This document shows positions 27,695-37,414 of a stretch of 64,000 bases of DNA, piece after piece. The notes under the pieces are model-generated. The model did not search any database, was not told where the DNA came from, and saw only the letters and a list, made by a program, of their open reading frames with translations. Position numbers and translations under genes: made by a program. Source of the DNA: Paenibacillus rhizosphaerae (GTDB taxonomy: Bacteria > Bacillota > Bacilli > Paenibacillales > Paenibacillaceae); NCBI RefSeq assembly GCF_014192015.1, contig NZ_JACHXJ010000001.1, positions 558,001-622,000 on the forward strand, in the 5' to 3' direction. Position 1 is the first letter of the stretch. The number at the start of each line of letters is the position of its first letter.

Positions 27695-29275
27695 GTGAAC
27701 GAAAGAATCGTCCAGTATAAGGACAGAGTCGTTCAGTACTGGAATCAATTCAGCAAAAAACAGAAAATTTTATTCATTTCTACGATCGCTTTTATTATCA
27801 TCGCCATTGTCGTTCTGACCATGCAGTTTTCCAAGACGGAGTATGAAGTGGCTTTCAAGGATCTGAACGCCAGCGATTCCGCAGGAATTATGAGCTACCT
27901 CGATACGAACAACATCCCGTATAAATTGAGTACTGACGGAACATCCATTTCAGTACCGAGCACGGAAGCGGCCCGCATCAAGGTTGATGTCGGCTCCCAG
28001 GGACTCATTCAGAACGGATCCATCGGATTCAAAACGTTCGATCAATCATCATCGATCGGCACAACCGACAGCGAGTTTAACGTCAAGTACAACAACGCAT
28101 TGAACGGAGAAGTCGAGCAGCTGCTCACCAGCATGAACGGCGTTAATAAGGCTAAAGTCCTAGTGAACCTGCCGAAAGAAAGTGTGTTTGCCAGCGAAGA
28201 AGACCAGGAGAAAGCAAGCGCCTCAGTCGTGCTTACCTTTAAGCCTGGTTATCATCCAAGCCAGCAAACGATCGACGGGTACTTCAACTTGGTCAAGACC
28301 GCCGTACCGAATCTGCCGGTGGAGAATATCACCATCACCGAATCGGAAGGCAACACAGAGCTGCTATCGTCGGCCCAAGGCGGTTCAGGAACGCTGTCCT
28401 CGTCCGTAGAAGAAAATTTTGCGCTTCAGAAAAAGTTCGAAAGCGAAGTTCGCCAGAACGTCAAAGAATTTCTGAGCCAGTTCATGGGACCGAATAAAGT
28501 CGATGTCCTCGTCGTCTCCAAGCTGAATTTCGACAAAGTTCAGAGCAAGGAAAACATGGTGACACCGGTAGATACGGAAAACATGAAAGGCATCGAAATC
28601 AGCGTTCAGGAAATTTCGAAGAATTATACGGGTAAGAGCAATCCGGATAGCGGAGTGGCAGGCACGGGCCAGACCCAGGTGCCGGGGTATCCAAGTAACT
28701 CGTCCACAGGCGACGTAACCTCCGAGGATTTGTCCAAGACGATCAATTACGAGGTTAACCATATTACCAAAGACATCGTTGCCAGTCCGTATACCGTAAA
28801 AGATTTAACAATTAACGTAGCTGTTGAACCACCAACGGGACAAACCAGTGTAGATCAACAAACCAGAGATGCCATTCAGAATATCTTGGTAAATATCGTC
28901 AGGGCATCGCTTGCCGACTCCGGTATTACATATACAGACGCTGATTTGGCTAAAAAAGTTTCGGTCTATTCGCAACCTTTCAGTGGTAATGTTACCCAGC
29001 CGAGCGGAATCAAGCTTTCCCAAGGCATGCTGTGGGGAATCGGCCTCGCCGCCCTTGCGCTTCTTGCGGGTGGAGGCTACCTGATTTACCGCCGCCGCAA
29101 GAACAAAGAGGAAATCGAAGAAGATCTTCCGCTGCCGCCTGCGGCAGAGTTTCCTTCCATTAATCTGGAGAGCGTGACGAACGAAAGTCAGGTACGCAAA
29201 CAGCTGGAGACGCTGGCGAAGAGAAAGCCGGATGAATTCGTCAACCTGCTGCGCACATGGCTCGCCGATGAATAG
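27695..29275 (+). CDS. fliF: Flagellar MS-ring protein FliF
   Basis: A 526-residue membrane ring protein. Membrane helices lie at ~23-43 (ILFISTIAFIIIAIVVLTM) and ~445-465 (MLWGIGLAALALLAGGGYLIY). Between them is a YscJ/FliF ring-building domain (GIMSYLDTNNIPYKLSTDGT; KVLVNLPKESVFASEEDQEKASASV). The cytoplasmic tail ending FVNLLRTWLADE binds FliG. GTG 27695 (MNERIVQYKDR) sits just behind a G-rich site; GTG 27683 adds four residues. fliG follows 11 bases later. Confidence 0.96.
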   Translation: MNERIVQYKDRVVQYWNQFSKKQKILFISTIAFIIIAIVVLTMQFSKTEYEVAFKDLNASDSAGIMSYLDTNNIPYKLSTDGTSISVPSTEAARIKVDVGSQGLIQNGSIGFKTFDQSSSIGTTDSEFNVKYNNALNGEVEQLLTSMNGVNKAKVLVNLPKESVFASEEDQEKASASVVLTFKPGYHPSQQTIDGYFNLVKTAVPNLPVENITITESEGNTELLSSAQGGSGTLSSSVEENFALQKKFESEVRQNVKEFLSQFMGPNKVDVLVVSKLNFDKVQSKENMVTPVDTENMKGIEISVQEISKNYTGKSNPDSGVAGTGQTQVPGYPSNSSTGDVTSEDLSKTINYEVNHITKDIVASPYTVKDLTINVAVEPPTGQTSVDQQTRDAIQNILVNIVRASLADSGITYTDADLAKKVSVYSQPFSGNVTQPSGIKLSQGMLWGIGLAALALLAGGGYLIYRRRKNKEEIEEDLPLPPAAEFPSINLESVTNESQVRKQLETLAKRKPDEFVNLLRTWLADE

Positions 29276-29286
29276 GGGGTGGATTT

Positions 29287-30303
29287 ATGGCAAAGGCAAA
29301 CAGCCAGGCACTGAGCGGGCGCCAAAAAGCGGCCATCCTGCTCATTACGCTGGGACCGGAAGTGTCCGCACAAATTTTCAAGCATTTGCGTGACGACGAG
29401 ATCGAGCAGCTGACGCTGGAAATCGCCAATGTTCGCAAAGTGGACAGTGTGGAAAAGGACCTGATCATGTCCGAGTTTCATCAAATCTGTCTGGCTCAGG
29501 AATATATTTCGCAGGGCGGCATCAACTATGCCAAGGAAATCCTTGAAAAGGCGCTCGGCTCGCAGAAGGCGCTCGAAGTCATCAACCGACTGACGGCGAC
29601 GCTGCAGGTACGCCCGTTCGATTTTGCCCGCAAAGCGGATCCGAACCAGATTTTGAACTTTATACAGAACGAAAACGCCCAGACGATCGCCCTCGTGCTG
29701 TCCTACCTGCAATTTGAGCAGGCGGCGGCGATTCTGTCCTCCCTGCCTCAGGAAAAGCAGGCGGATGTCGCCAGAAGAATCGCGGTTATGGACAGCACGT
29801 CGCCTGAAGTCATCGCTCAGGTGGAGCGCGTGCTGGAGCAGAAACTGTCTGCGACCGTGACGCAGGATTACACGAATGCCGGCGGCATCGAATCGATCGT
29901 CCAGATTTTGAACGGGGTCGACCGGGGAACCGAACGAACGATCCTCGATTCGCTCGAAATCCAGGATCCGGAGCTGGCCGAAGAAATCAAGAAGAGAATG
30001 TTCGTGTTCGAGGATATCGTCAACGTCGACAACCGTTCCATTCAGCGGATCATCCGCGACATCGAGAACGCCGACCTGCAGCTTGCCCTCAAGGTGGCAA
30101 GCGAAGAGGTGCGGGACGTCATTTTCCGCAACATGTCCAAGCGGATGGCCGAAACCTTCAAGGAAGAGATGGAGTATATGGGGCCTGTGCGGCTGCGTGA
30201 CGTCGAAGAAGCTCAGACCCGCATCGTAGGCACGATCCGCAGACTGGAAGAAGCCGGGGAGATCATCATCGCCCGCGGCGGAGGAGATGACATCATTGTC
30301 TAA
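29287..30303 (+). CDS. fliG: Flagellar motor switch protein FliG
   Basis: A 338-residue C-ring protein that binds FliF and transmits torque. The N-domain has SGRQKAAILLITLGPEVSAQIFKHL, the middle domain the EHPQ-like region in altered form, and the C-terminal torque helix carries the charged DIENADLQLALKVASEEVRDVIFRNMSKRM segment facing MotA. AGGGGGTG ahead of ATG 29287. Its 3' end overlaps the start of fliH. Confidence 0.97.
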   Translation: MAKANSQALSGRQKAAILLITLGPEVSAQIFKHLRDDEIEQLTLEIANVRKVDSVEKDLIMSEFHQICLAQEYISQGGINYAKEILEKALGSQKALEVINRLTATLQVRPFDFARKADPNQILNFIQNENAQTIALVLSYLQFEQAAAILSSLPQEKQADVARRIAVMDSTSPEVIAQVERVLEQKLSATVTQDYTNAGGIESIVQILNGVDRGTERTILDSLEIQDPELAEEIKKRMFVFEDIVNVDNRSIQRIIRDIENADLQLALKVASEEVRDVIFRNMSKRMAETFKEEMEYMGPVRLRDVEEAQTRIVGTIRRLEEAGEIIIARGGGDDIIV

Positions 30304-31141
30304 TTTGATTAAATCTTCGCAGTACGTACCGGTGGAAGCCCTCAAACGGCTGGATCTGGCAAGGCATTATGCACTACCGGAGCAGGATGAGTCAGCTGAC
30401 GAGGTCAAGATCGAAGAGATCCGGGCCCAGGCGGATGAAGAGAGTAAACGACTCAGCCAGGAAATGCTGCAGGATGCCAAGGAGTTCGCGGAGCGCCATA
30501 TCCGTGAGGCGTCCGAGGAGGCGCAGCGGATTTTGGCCGAGAACGAGGAGAAGATCAACGCCTGGTGGCAGGAGCGCAGGGAACAGGACGAGCATCTGAT
30601 CGAGGCCGTGAAGTCGGAAGGCTATGCGGAAGGATACCGGGAAGGCGCTGAGAAAGCGGAGGCGGATCTTGCGCTCAAGCTTCAGGAAATGATGGCCGAA
30701 GCTCAGTCCGTACTGCGGCATGCTTATATGATCAAGGAGCAGATCATTCAAGAAGCCGAGCCCTTCCTCGTAGATCTGAGCTGTGCCATCGCCGAGAAGG
30801 TGATTGACAAGCAGCTGACCATGGATCGGGATTATGCTATCGATCTCATCCGGAAGAACTTGTCCCGTAAACGGGAGCAGGGCGTGATTACGCTTTGCGT
30901 GGCGCCGGAGCATTTCGCATTTGTCCAGGCCGCCCGGGAGGAGTTGAGCGTCGCGATCGATTCGCAAGCGGAGCTGCAAATCCTGCCGGATGCTACGGTT
31001 CATGACCACGGCTGCGTCATTCGCTCCTCATTCGGCAGCGTCGACGCGCGTGTGGAAACGCAGCTGACCGAAATCAAAAAAGAGCTGATACGCATCGCTC
31101 TGGATGAAGGGGAACGGAGAGACCAAGATGAAGGTGCTTGA
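30287..31141 (+). CDS. fliH: Flagellar assembly protein FliH
   Basis: A 284-residue stator/regulator of the export ATPase FliI. It has a long charged central coiled coil (~40-125, rich in Glu and Lys) with GYAEGYREGAEKAEADLALKLQ, then a C-terminal V-ATPase E-subunit-like domain (DLSCAIAEKVIDKQL, SRKREQGVITLCVAPEHF). It overlaps fliG by 17 bases. ATG 30287 is only two bases from GGAGG; TTG 30296 (MSNLIKSSQ) is a plausible alternative start. Confidence 0.9.
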   Translation: MTSLSNLIKSSQYVPVEALKRLDLARHYALPEQDESADEVKIEEIRAQADEESKRLSQEMLQDAKEFAERHIREASEEAQRILAENEEKINAWWQERREQDEHLIEAVKSEGYAEGYREGAEKAEADLALKLQEMMAEAQSVLRHAYMIKEQIIQEAEPFLVDLSCAIAEKVIDKQLTMDRDYAIDLIRKNLSRKREQGVITLCVAPEHFAFVQAAREELSVAIDSQAELQILPDATVHDHGCVIRSSFGSVDARVETQLTEIKKELIRIALDEGERRDQDEGA

Positions 31142-32447
31142 TAGCGGACGGTACATGGAGCATTTGCGGAACATCGATCCGGTCCGGATCAACGGGAAGG
31201 TCACCCAGGTCATCGGACTGATGGTCGAGTCGGAAGGTCCGGACGCCAGCGTCGGAGAGGTCTGCTATATATATCCGAGCAAAGGCGCCAAGCCGCTGCA
31301 GGCAGAAGTTGTCGGCTTCCGTGACAACAAGGTTTTGCTCATGCCGCTCGGCGAGCTGCAGTCGATCGGACCGGGATGCGATGTGGTCGGCACGGGCAAG
31401 CCGCTCAGCGTTCAGGTAGGCTCCGAGCTGCTGGGCAAGGTGCTGGACGGTTTGGGGCAGCCTCTTGACGGGTCGCTGATTCCGACCCGGATGCCGCACA
31501 GCTCGACGTACAACACGCCGCCGAACCCGCTGAACCGACCGAGGGTGCTGGAGCCGATCAGCATCGGCGTTCGGGCGATCGACGGCCTGCTGACTATCGG
31601 CAAAGGACAGCGGGTCGGGATCTTCGCCGGATCAGGCGTAGGGAAAAGTACGCTGATGGGCATGATCGCGCGCAACACCTCGGCGGATGTCAACGTAATT
31701 GCGCTTATCGGCGAGCGGGGACGGGAAGTGCTCGATTTTATCGAGCGTGACCTGGGCCCCGAAGGGCTGCAGCGCTCGGTAGTCATCGTGGCCACTTCCG
31801 ACCAGCCTGCGCTGATCCGGATCAAGGGAGCGCTGATCGCGACGACCATCGCTGAGTATTTCCGGGACCGGGGCATGAACGTCATGCTGATGATGGATTC
31901 CGTGACGCGGTATGCGATGGCGCAGCGGGAAGTGGGCCTGGCGATCGGCGAACCGCCGGCAATGCGCGGATATACGCCATCGGTGTTTGCGAGCCTGCCG
32001 AAGCTGCTCGAACGGGCGGGGACAGGGCCGCAAGGCTCCATTACCGCCTTCTACACCGTACTCGTCGACGGCGACGACATGAATGAGCCCATCGCAGATG
32101 CGGTGCGGGGAATCCTGGACGGGCACATCGTGCTGAACCGGGGCATCGCGAACAAGGGTCATTTTCCCGCGATCGACGTGCTTGCCAGCATCAGCCGGGT
32201 GATGAAGGATATCGCGCCGCGCGAGCAGACGGACGCTGCGGATAATTTGAAGCGGCTGATGGCCGTCCACAAAGAGTCCGAGGACCTGATCAACATCGGC
32301 GCTTACCAAAAAGGCTCAAACGAGCAAATCGATGAAGCCATCGATTCCATCCAGGCCATCTGGGATTTTACCAAGCAGCGCGTAGACGAAAAAGTGACGC
32401 TGGAGCAGGTTCAAGAACGTTTGATTTCCGAATTTTCAAGGAGATGA
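31128..32447 (+). CDS. fliI: Flagellum-specific export ATPase FliI
   Basis: A 439-residue F1-beta-like ATPase that unloads substrates at the export gate. Walker A is GIFAGSGVGKST (~164-175). Walker B is VMLMMDSVTRYAMAQREV and LAIGEPPAMRGYTPSVFA is the family signature. ATG 31128 has GGAGA 7 bases upstream; the frame is open further 5' inside fliH. It overlaps fliH by 14 bases. Confidence 0.97.
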   Translation: MKVLDSGRYMEHLRNIDPVRINGKVTQVIGLMVESEGPDASVGEVCYIYPSKGAKPLQAEVVGFRDNKVLLMPLGELQSIGPGCDVVGTGKPLSVQVGSELLGKVLDGLGQPLDGSLIPTRMPHSSTYNTPPNPLNRPRVLEPISIGVRAIDGLLTIGKGQRVGIFAGSGVGKSTLMGMIARNTSADVNVIALIGERGREVLDFIERDLGPEGLQRSVVIVATSDQPALIRIKGALIATTIAEYFRDRGMNVMLMMDSVTRYAMAQREVGLAIGEPPAMRGYTPSVFASLPKLLERAGTGPQGSITAFYTVLVDGDDMNEPIADAVRGILDGHIVLNRGIANKGHFPAIDVLASISRVMKDIAPREQTDAADNLKRLMAVHKESEDLINIGAYQKGSNEQIDEAIDSIQAIWDFTKQRVDEKVTLEQVQERLISEFSRR

Positions 32448-32456
32448 CCTTAAGGG

Positions 32457-32906
32457 ATGAGATTTCAGTATACGTTCCAAAAAATTGTCGACCTCAAAAG
32501 CAACGAACGTACCCAAGCGGAATGGATGCTGTCCAGCGCCATCGGTAAACTTCAGGCGGAAGAAAAATCGCTGGGGGAGCTGCTGGATATCCGGGAAAAC
32601 ATGGTCAGGCAGCTTCAGGAAGCCGCCGGCCAATGCGTCCCTGTCTCCATGATTCAGGAAATTCAGGCGTATGTCGAATATTTGGACCAGTGCATCCGGA
32701 TGAAGCATGTGGATGTGAACAAGGCGAATATGAAGGTTCAGATGCAGCAGAAGCATTTGTCCACAAAGATGCTGGATGAAAACGTCTGGTTAAAAGCGCG
32801 GGACAAAGCAAAGACGGCATTTCAGAAGCAGGCGCTCCTGCATGAGCAGAACGAGCTTGACGAGATGGCGACCGTACGGTTTGCCATGGGCGCTAGGGCG
32901 AGATGA
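32457..32906 (+). CDS. fliJ: Flagellar export protein FliJ
   Basis: A 149-residue all-helical coiled-coil protein that forms the central stalk of the FliI ring and moves chaperones. FQYTFQKIVDLKSNERTQAEWML at the start and the long amphipathic helices to FQKQALLHEQNELDEMA fit the family. Start ATG 32457, with AAGGAGATGACC about 11 bases upstream. The FliHIJ trio is contiguous. Confidence 0.9.
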   Translation: MRFQYTFQKIVDLKSNERTQAEWMLSSAIGKLQAEEKSLGELLDIRENMVRQLQEAAGQCVPVSMIQEIQAYVEYLDQCIRMKHVDVNKANMKVQMQQKHLSTKMLDENVWLKARDKAKTAFQKQALLHEQNELDEMATVRFAMGARAR

Positions 32907-32948
32907 GTGAACGTGATATAGAGCTGCTGGCTTGGGGGTGGAACAACT

Positions 32949-33884
32949 GTGGCAAGAACAGATTTTGAAGAATTAGAGAAAGAATCAACAGGGGGATTTG
33001 AACGGTTTTTGTTTTTTGTCATACCAATCATCTTTACGGTGGTGCTTCTGGGCGTGCTTTTGATGCTGCTGAACACCAATGTGCGGAACGAAGTGCTCGG
33101 CGCGGCCAACAAAATTCCGGTTGTGAAAAACTGGGTCCCTGACCCGGTCAAGGATCCGGAAGCGGCTAAGCTGGACAAAACGAAAGCACAGATGGAGAGC
33201 GCGACCGCTACGATCAAGGAGCTGAAAAGCCAGCTGGAAGCCAAGGAAGCGGACCTTCAGAAGGCTAAGGAAGACAAGCAGCAGCAGGACAGTAAAATCA
33301 AATCGTTGCAGACACAGATCGACCAGCTTCAGGAAAGCAGCGCTCAGGCTGCGGATGCACAGGCCGGGGGGACAGCCGACGATTACGAGAAACAGATCAA
33401 GAACTTGGCGAAAATGTACGCCGGTATGAGCCCGAGCAAAGCGGCACCGATTCTGCAGAACATGACCACGGAAGAGGTCGTTCAGCTGCTTAGCGCCATG
33501 GATGCGGACAGCCGAATGAACATCCTCGCCAAGATGGATCCGAAAATGGCGGCGGATATCACGCTGAAGATGAAGGATTCTGTGTCATCCAGCGATTTGG
33601 CGATCGCGGCGCTTCAGTCCAGAGTGAACAAGGACAGTGCCACGCAGACGGCACCGTCGTCAACCGGGCTCGACAAGGCTCAAATCAGCCAGACGTTCGG
33701 GTCGATGAACGCGGACAGCGCGGCGAATCTGCTGCTGGCCATGTACAAGATCAGTCCGGACAAAGTGCTGACGATTCTGGGCGCCGTTGCGGATTCGACA
33801 CGGTCGGGCATTCTGGATTCGATGGGCAAAACAGACCAGAAAACGAGCGCAGTCATTCTCAACAAATTGCTAAGCAGCAAGTAG
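32949..33884 (+). CDS. MotE/YlxF-type membrane protein with MgtE N-like repeats
   Basis: A 311-residue protein in the place of Bacillus ylxF, between fliJ and fliK. It has one membrane helix (~20-42, FFVIPIIFTVVLLGVLLML), a coiled coil (~75-135), and then two repeats resembling the MgtE N-domain/MotE fold (KMYAGMSPSKAAPILQNM ... ILAKMDPKMAADI, and FGSMNADSAANLLLAMYKI ... ILDSMGKTDQKTSAVIL). In related systems MotE-like proteins act as chaperones for the motor stator MotC. GTG 32949 follows GGGGGTGG. The exact role in Firmicutes is not settled. Confidence 0.8.
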   Translation: MARTDFEELEKESTGGFERFLFFVIPIIFTVVLLGVLLMLLNTNVRNEVLGAANKIPVVKNWVPDPVKDPEAAKLDKTKAQMESATATIKELKSQLEAKEADLQKAKEDKQQQDSKIKSLQTQIDQLQESSAQAADAQAGGTADDYEKQIKNLAKMYAGMSPSKAAPILQNMTTEEVVQLLSAMDADSRMNILAKMDPKMAADITLKMKDSVSSSDLAIAALQSRVNKDSATQTAPSSTGLDKAQISQTFGSMNADSAANLLLAMYKISPDKVLTILGAVADSTRSGILDSMGKTDQKTSAVILNKLLSSK

Positions 33885-33962
33885 TGATTCTTTTCAACCA
33901 GAGCTTCTTTTCAACAGAGTACTTGAATACAGTACTGCACGCGAAAGGAGGTGAAAACAAAG

Positions 33963-35426
33963 ATGAGCCTGATATTTCAAAACATTCCCGCAGGTGCGCC
34001 AGCGGGAGCGAAGACAGCAGGAACAAGCGGCGGTGCGGCAAACGCCTCGGCGGGAACGGCACTGGTACCGGCATTTGGAGTATCGTTGACTCAGCTGATG
34101 ACAGGTACAGCAGGCGGTTCACAGGAAGCTTCGGCCATGAACGGCGTGGCATCGCTTTTGGAAGGGCTGCTGAAAAATGCTCAAACGGCCGCGGTTCAAG
34201 GGAATGGGGACAGTGATGAGCGGAACACTGCAGCCCTGCTGCAAAGCCTCCTTCTGGACGCTGATCAGCTGGATGAAGCGATTGCCGAAGATCCCGAAGT
34301 GCTTAGCTCCCTGCAGAGCTGGATTCAGCAGGTAACCACCTTGCTGCTGAATCTTCAAGGAAGCGGCTCGGCACAGCCGGAAGACACGCCGGTAAATGAG
34401 GGAGATCATGCCTTGACGGCACTGGCCAGCCACCCGGCGACGGCACGGTTTGCCGCACAGGATGCGTTGGCGCAGCTGATCACGGTGCTGCAGCAGCCGA
34501 ATACGGGGGCGGACACCGCGGCGCAGGCGGCAGAACTGCTGGAAACGTTCCACAACCTGGTTCAGAACGCTGCGGCTCCTGGGAAAAGCAAACCGGCGGC
34601 GTCTCTGGTCAAGGATTCGGGATCGGCAGTACCACAGGATCCGGCACCAATATTCCAGCCAAAAGCGGAAGGACAAGCCAGCCGCATATCCGCGTTGCTG
34701 GAAGCAATCCGGCAGCAGCCGGCAGGCGATACTGCATCGGCGGCAAGCGGCAAGGCCATGCTGAGTATCTTGACGGGCCACGAGCCGAATGCCGATGTGC
34801 AAACAGCAGCATCCGCTGCAAGCCCTTCTTCCGGAGAAGAGGCAGAAGCGGCGAAGCCGGAGGATCCGCTTGCCAGCCAGACGACGGTGACGGCAGGGCA
34901 GCTTGTGATGAAAGAAGGCATTCAGTCGCCTCATAAGGCAGCGGCGCCAGCGGTGCCAGTTACGCAGTTTGCCAAAGAAATGGGCACATTTGTCGTAAAC
35001 AAGCTGGAAATCGTGAAGCACGAAGGCATATCGGAAGCGAAAATATCGCTGTACCCGGAACATTTGGGTCAGGTCGACATTAAGCTGACGATGCAAAACG
35101 GACAGCTCGTCGCCCAATTTACGACCGAGCACGCCGGAGCCAAGGATTTGCTGGAGCAGCAAATGAGTCAGCTCCGCAGTACGCTGCAGTCGCAGGGCGT
35201 TCAGGTTGAGAAACTCGTTGTTACACAAAACCCTTCGCTGCAGTCCCAAATGTATCACGACGGCCGTCAATCCCAATCGGGTCAGCAGCAGCCGAACCGG
35301 CGGCAAAAGGACAAGGACGCTTCCTCCGAAGATGCCTTGACCGTGGCCGAGCTGGGTGACGAGCTGAATGAATGGCTTGCCCGGCAGCAGGCCGAGCAAG
35401 GAAATACATTTACGGCGAAAGCGTAA
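33963..35426 (+). CDS. fliK: Flagellar hook-length control protein FliK
   Basis: A 487-residue molecular ruler secreted during hook growth. Residues ~1-340 are Ala/Gln/Gly-rich and low in complexity. The Flg_hook domain at ~350-445 (LEIVKHEGISEAKISLYPEHLGQVDIKLTMQNGQLVAQFTTEH ...) interacts with FlhB-C to switch export specificity. A Gln-rich tail follows. ATG 33963 is 11 bases behind AAAGGAGG; GTG 33951 overlaps that site. It is followed by flgD as expected. Confidence 0.93.
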   Translation: MSLIFQNIPAGAPAGAKTAGTSGGAANASAGTALVPAFGVSLTQLMTGTAGGSQEASAMNGVASLLEGLLKNAQTAAVQGNGDSDERNTAALLQSLLLDADQLDEAIAEDPEVLSSLQSWIQQVTTLLLNLQGSGSAQPEDTPVNEGDHALTALASHPATARFAAQDALAQLITVLQQPNTGADTAAQAAELLETFHNLVQNAAAPGKSKPAASLVKDSGSAVPQDPAPIFQPKAEGQASRISALLEAIRQQPAGDTASAASGKAMLSILTGHEPNADVQTAASAASPSSGEEAEAAKPEDPLASQTTVTAGQLVMKEGIQSPHKAAAPAVPVTQFAKEMGTFVVNKLEIVKHEGISEAKISLYPEHLGQVDIKLTMQNGQLVAQFTTEHAGAKDLLEQQMSQLRSTLQSQGVQVEKLVVTQNPSLQSQMYHDGRQSQSGQQQPNRRQKDKDASSEDALTVAELGDELNEWLARQQAEQGNTFTAKA

Positions 35427-35443
35427 AACGGAGGTGAACAACC

Positions 35444-36070
35444 ATGTCAGATATCGTATCGACAAGCAACATTTGGCCGAACTACGCGGCATCCAATGTG
35501 CAGAAGGCCAGCACGAAAACGCAGACGCTCGGCAAGGACCAGTTTCTGAGCATTCTGGTGACCCAGCTTCAAAACCAGGACCCGATGCAGCCGATGGAGG
35601 ACAAGGAATTTATCGCCCAAATGGCCCAGTTCACCTCGGTCGAGCAGCTGATGAACATATCCAGCCAACTGACCGCCATGAGCCAGTCCCTTGGCAACGT
35701 ATCGGGATTGATCGGCAAACAGATCAGCTGGGTCGATAGCGGAAGCAGCTCCGATCAATCAAGCGAAAGTGAGCCGGAAATCAAGACGGGGATCGTGGAT
35801 TCGATCATCGTCAAGGACGGCGTTCAGTACGCTTCCGTCGGGTCGGTGGCGATTCCGATTACGAAGATTGTCGAAATCATGGATGCCAAGGAGGAAGTGA
35901 ATACGCCGCCGACGGATGCAGAAACACCGCCGCCTGACGGTACGTCGAACGAGGGGGGCGCAGCAGAAGGTTCTGCGGGCACCGGCTCTGATACCGGAGA
36001 GACGGGCGCGGAAGCATCAAGTGCAGCGGCAGGAGAGGGTACGACGGGCGGAAACGGGGAGACGGCATGA
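35444..36070 (+). CDS. flgD: Flagellar hook assembly (cap) protein FlgD
   Basis: A 208-residue hook-cap protein. The N-terminal signature LGKDQFLSILVTQLQNQDPMQPMEDKEFIAQMAQFTSVEQLMNIS is complete. The C-terminal third (~140-208) is an acidic Gly/Ser/Thr-rich tail and the usual FlgD Ig/tudor domains are reduced to a short IKTGIVDSIIVKDGVQYASVG core. It has an AACGGAGGTGA site, and its end overlaps the next gene (ATGA). Confidence 0.95.
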   Translation: MSDIVSTSNIWPNYAASNVQKASTKTQTLGKDQFLSILVTQLQNQDPMQPMEDKEFIAQMAQFTSVEQLMNISSQLTAMSQSLGNVSGLIGKQISWVDSGSSSDQSSESEPEIKTGIVDSIIVKDGVQYASVGSVAIPITKIVEIMDAKEEVNTPPTDAETPPPDGTSNEGGAAEGSAGTGSDTGETGAEASSAAAGEGTTGGNGETA

Positions 36071-36456
36071 ACGAACGGATGACGATCGGACAGCTCTATC
36101 CCGGAAGGATATATCCTGCCGCCCCCGTCAAGACTTCGAAACCGGCCGGTACGCCGGACGCCTCGTCCCATACGTCATTTGATGAATTGCTGCAGGGAAG
36201 CCTGCTCAAGTTCAGCAACCATGCCGCCAAGCGGCTGGAGCAAAGAGGGATTGAGATCAAAGGGGAACAGCTGGAACGGCTGAACCAAGCCGTAGAGAAG
36301 GCTGCTGCCAAGGGCAGCAAGGAATCGCTGATCCTGATGAAGGATATGGCGCTCATCGTCAACGTTCCGAACCGGACGGTCGTGACGGCGATGGACGGCA
36401 AATCTATGAAAGACAACGTGTTTACCCAAATCGACAGCGCGGTCGTGCTGTCATAA
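36067..36456 (+). CDS. Flagellar operon protein of the TIGR02530 family
   Basis: A 129-residue protein between flgD and flgE. FDELLQGSLLKFSNHAAKRLEQRGIEI, DMALIVNVPNRTVVTAMDG and VFTQIDSAVVL match the conserved 'flagellar operon protein' family found beside hook genes in Gram-positives. Function is unknown; position and size suggest an exported or chaperone role in hook assembly. It overlaps flgD by four bases. About 80 bases separate it from flgE. Confidence 0.8.
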   Translation: MNERMTIGQLYPGRIYPAAPVKTSKPAGTPDASSHTSFDELLQGSLLKFSNHAAKRLEQRGIEIKGEQLERLNQAVEKAAAKGSKESLILMKDMALIVNVPNRTVVTAMDGKSMKDNVFTQIDSAVVLS

Positions 36457-36539
36457 GCTGGCTGGCCCGAACCGGAAAGCCAGGGAACTGCTGACCGACT
36501 GATGCAGTTCATTCCATAAACCTAGGAGGAAACAGACCC

Positions 36540-37358
36540 ATGTTGAGATCGATGTATTCAGGCGTTTCAGGGATGCGCGGATTCCAAACCAAGCTCGACG
36601 TAATCGGCAACAATATCGCCAACGTCAACACGACGGGCTTCAAGGCAGGCCGGGTGATGTTTAAGGATGTCATGAGCCAGACCGTGTCCGGCGTGACAGC
36701 GCCGGATGGTACGGACCAAGCCGGAGTCAATGCCAAGCAGATTGGTCTCGGTGTTTCCATCGGCTCGATTGACACCGTTCATACGGCAGGAAGCGCGATG
36801 ACCACCAACGTTCCGACGGATCTGCGGATCGACGGAGACGGATTCTTTCTTATCAAACTATCAGGCGATCAGGAAACACCCTTTCTGACCCGCGCTGGTG
36901 ACTTCCATGTGGATGCCCAGAAAAATCTGGTGACTTCAGACGGAATGTTTGTTTGCGATTCCGATGGTACTCCCATTACACTTCAGGCGGACACGGTTTC
37001 GTTCTCCATTTCCCAGGATGGAACCATTATTCAGAAACTGGCTGACGGGACTACCGATAATGGAACAATTATCGGTGTAGGTAAAGTGACGAACCCGGAA
37101 GGTCTGGAGAAAATCGGCGGCAACCTGTACCGGATGACATTGAACGCCAACGATGGAGGAGAGCTTACCCCTACAACAGGTAACGACGCAGATGCAGGAA
37201 CCGGCGCAATCGTAGCCGGGCAGCTGGAAATGTCCAACGTCGATCTGACCGGCGAATTTACCGAAATGATCGTCGCCCAGCGCGGCTTCCAGGCGAACTC
37301 GCGGATCATTACGACCTCCGACGAGGTACTGCAGGAAATCGTCAATCTGAAGCGCTAG
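36540..37358 (+). CDS. flgE: Flagellar hook protein FlgE (Bacillus type)
   Basis: A 272-residue protein with the axial N-terminal motif MLRSMYSGVSGMRGFQTKLDVIGNNIANVNTTGFKAGR (shown in parts: SGVSGMRGFQ, GNNIANVNTTGFK) and C-terminal SNVDLTGEFTEMIVAQRGFQANSRIITTSDEVL. It is short for a hook protein, as in Bacillus subtilis, and could be labelled FlgG by similarity. Its place after flgD and before swrD/fliL supports the hook assignment. AGGAGGAAACAGACC precedes ATG 36540. Confidence 0.9.
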   Translation: MLRSMYSGVSGMRGFQTKLDVIGNNIANVNTTGFKAGRVMFKDVMSQTVSGVTAPDGTDQAGVNAKQIGLGVSIGSIDTVHTAGSAMTTNVPTDLRIDGDGFFLIKLSGDQETPFLTRAGDFHVDAQKNLVTSDGMFVCDSDGTPITLQADTVSFSISQDGTIIQKLADGTTDNGTIIGVGKVTNPEGLEKIGGNLYRMTLNANDGGELTPTTGNDADAGTGAIVAGQLEMSNVDLTGEFTEMIVAQRGFQANSRIITTSDEVLQEIVNLKR

Positions 37359-37414
37359 TAGAGTGAAGTGACGGGGGAGGCCTGTCCTCCTCCGATTTCC
37401 ATAGGAGGCCTGCT

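Noticed and set aside
34119..35492. 457-codon minus-strand open frame opposite fliK
   Set aside because: Produced by the skewed codon use of the Ala/Gln-rich fliK; product is Arg/Leu/Cys-rich nonsense.
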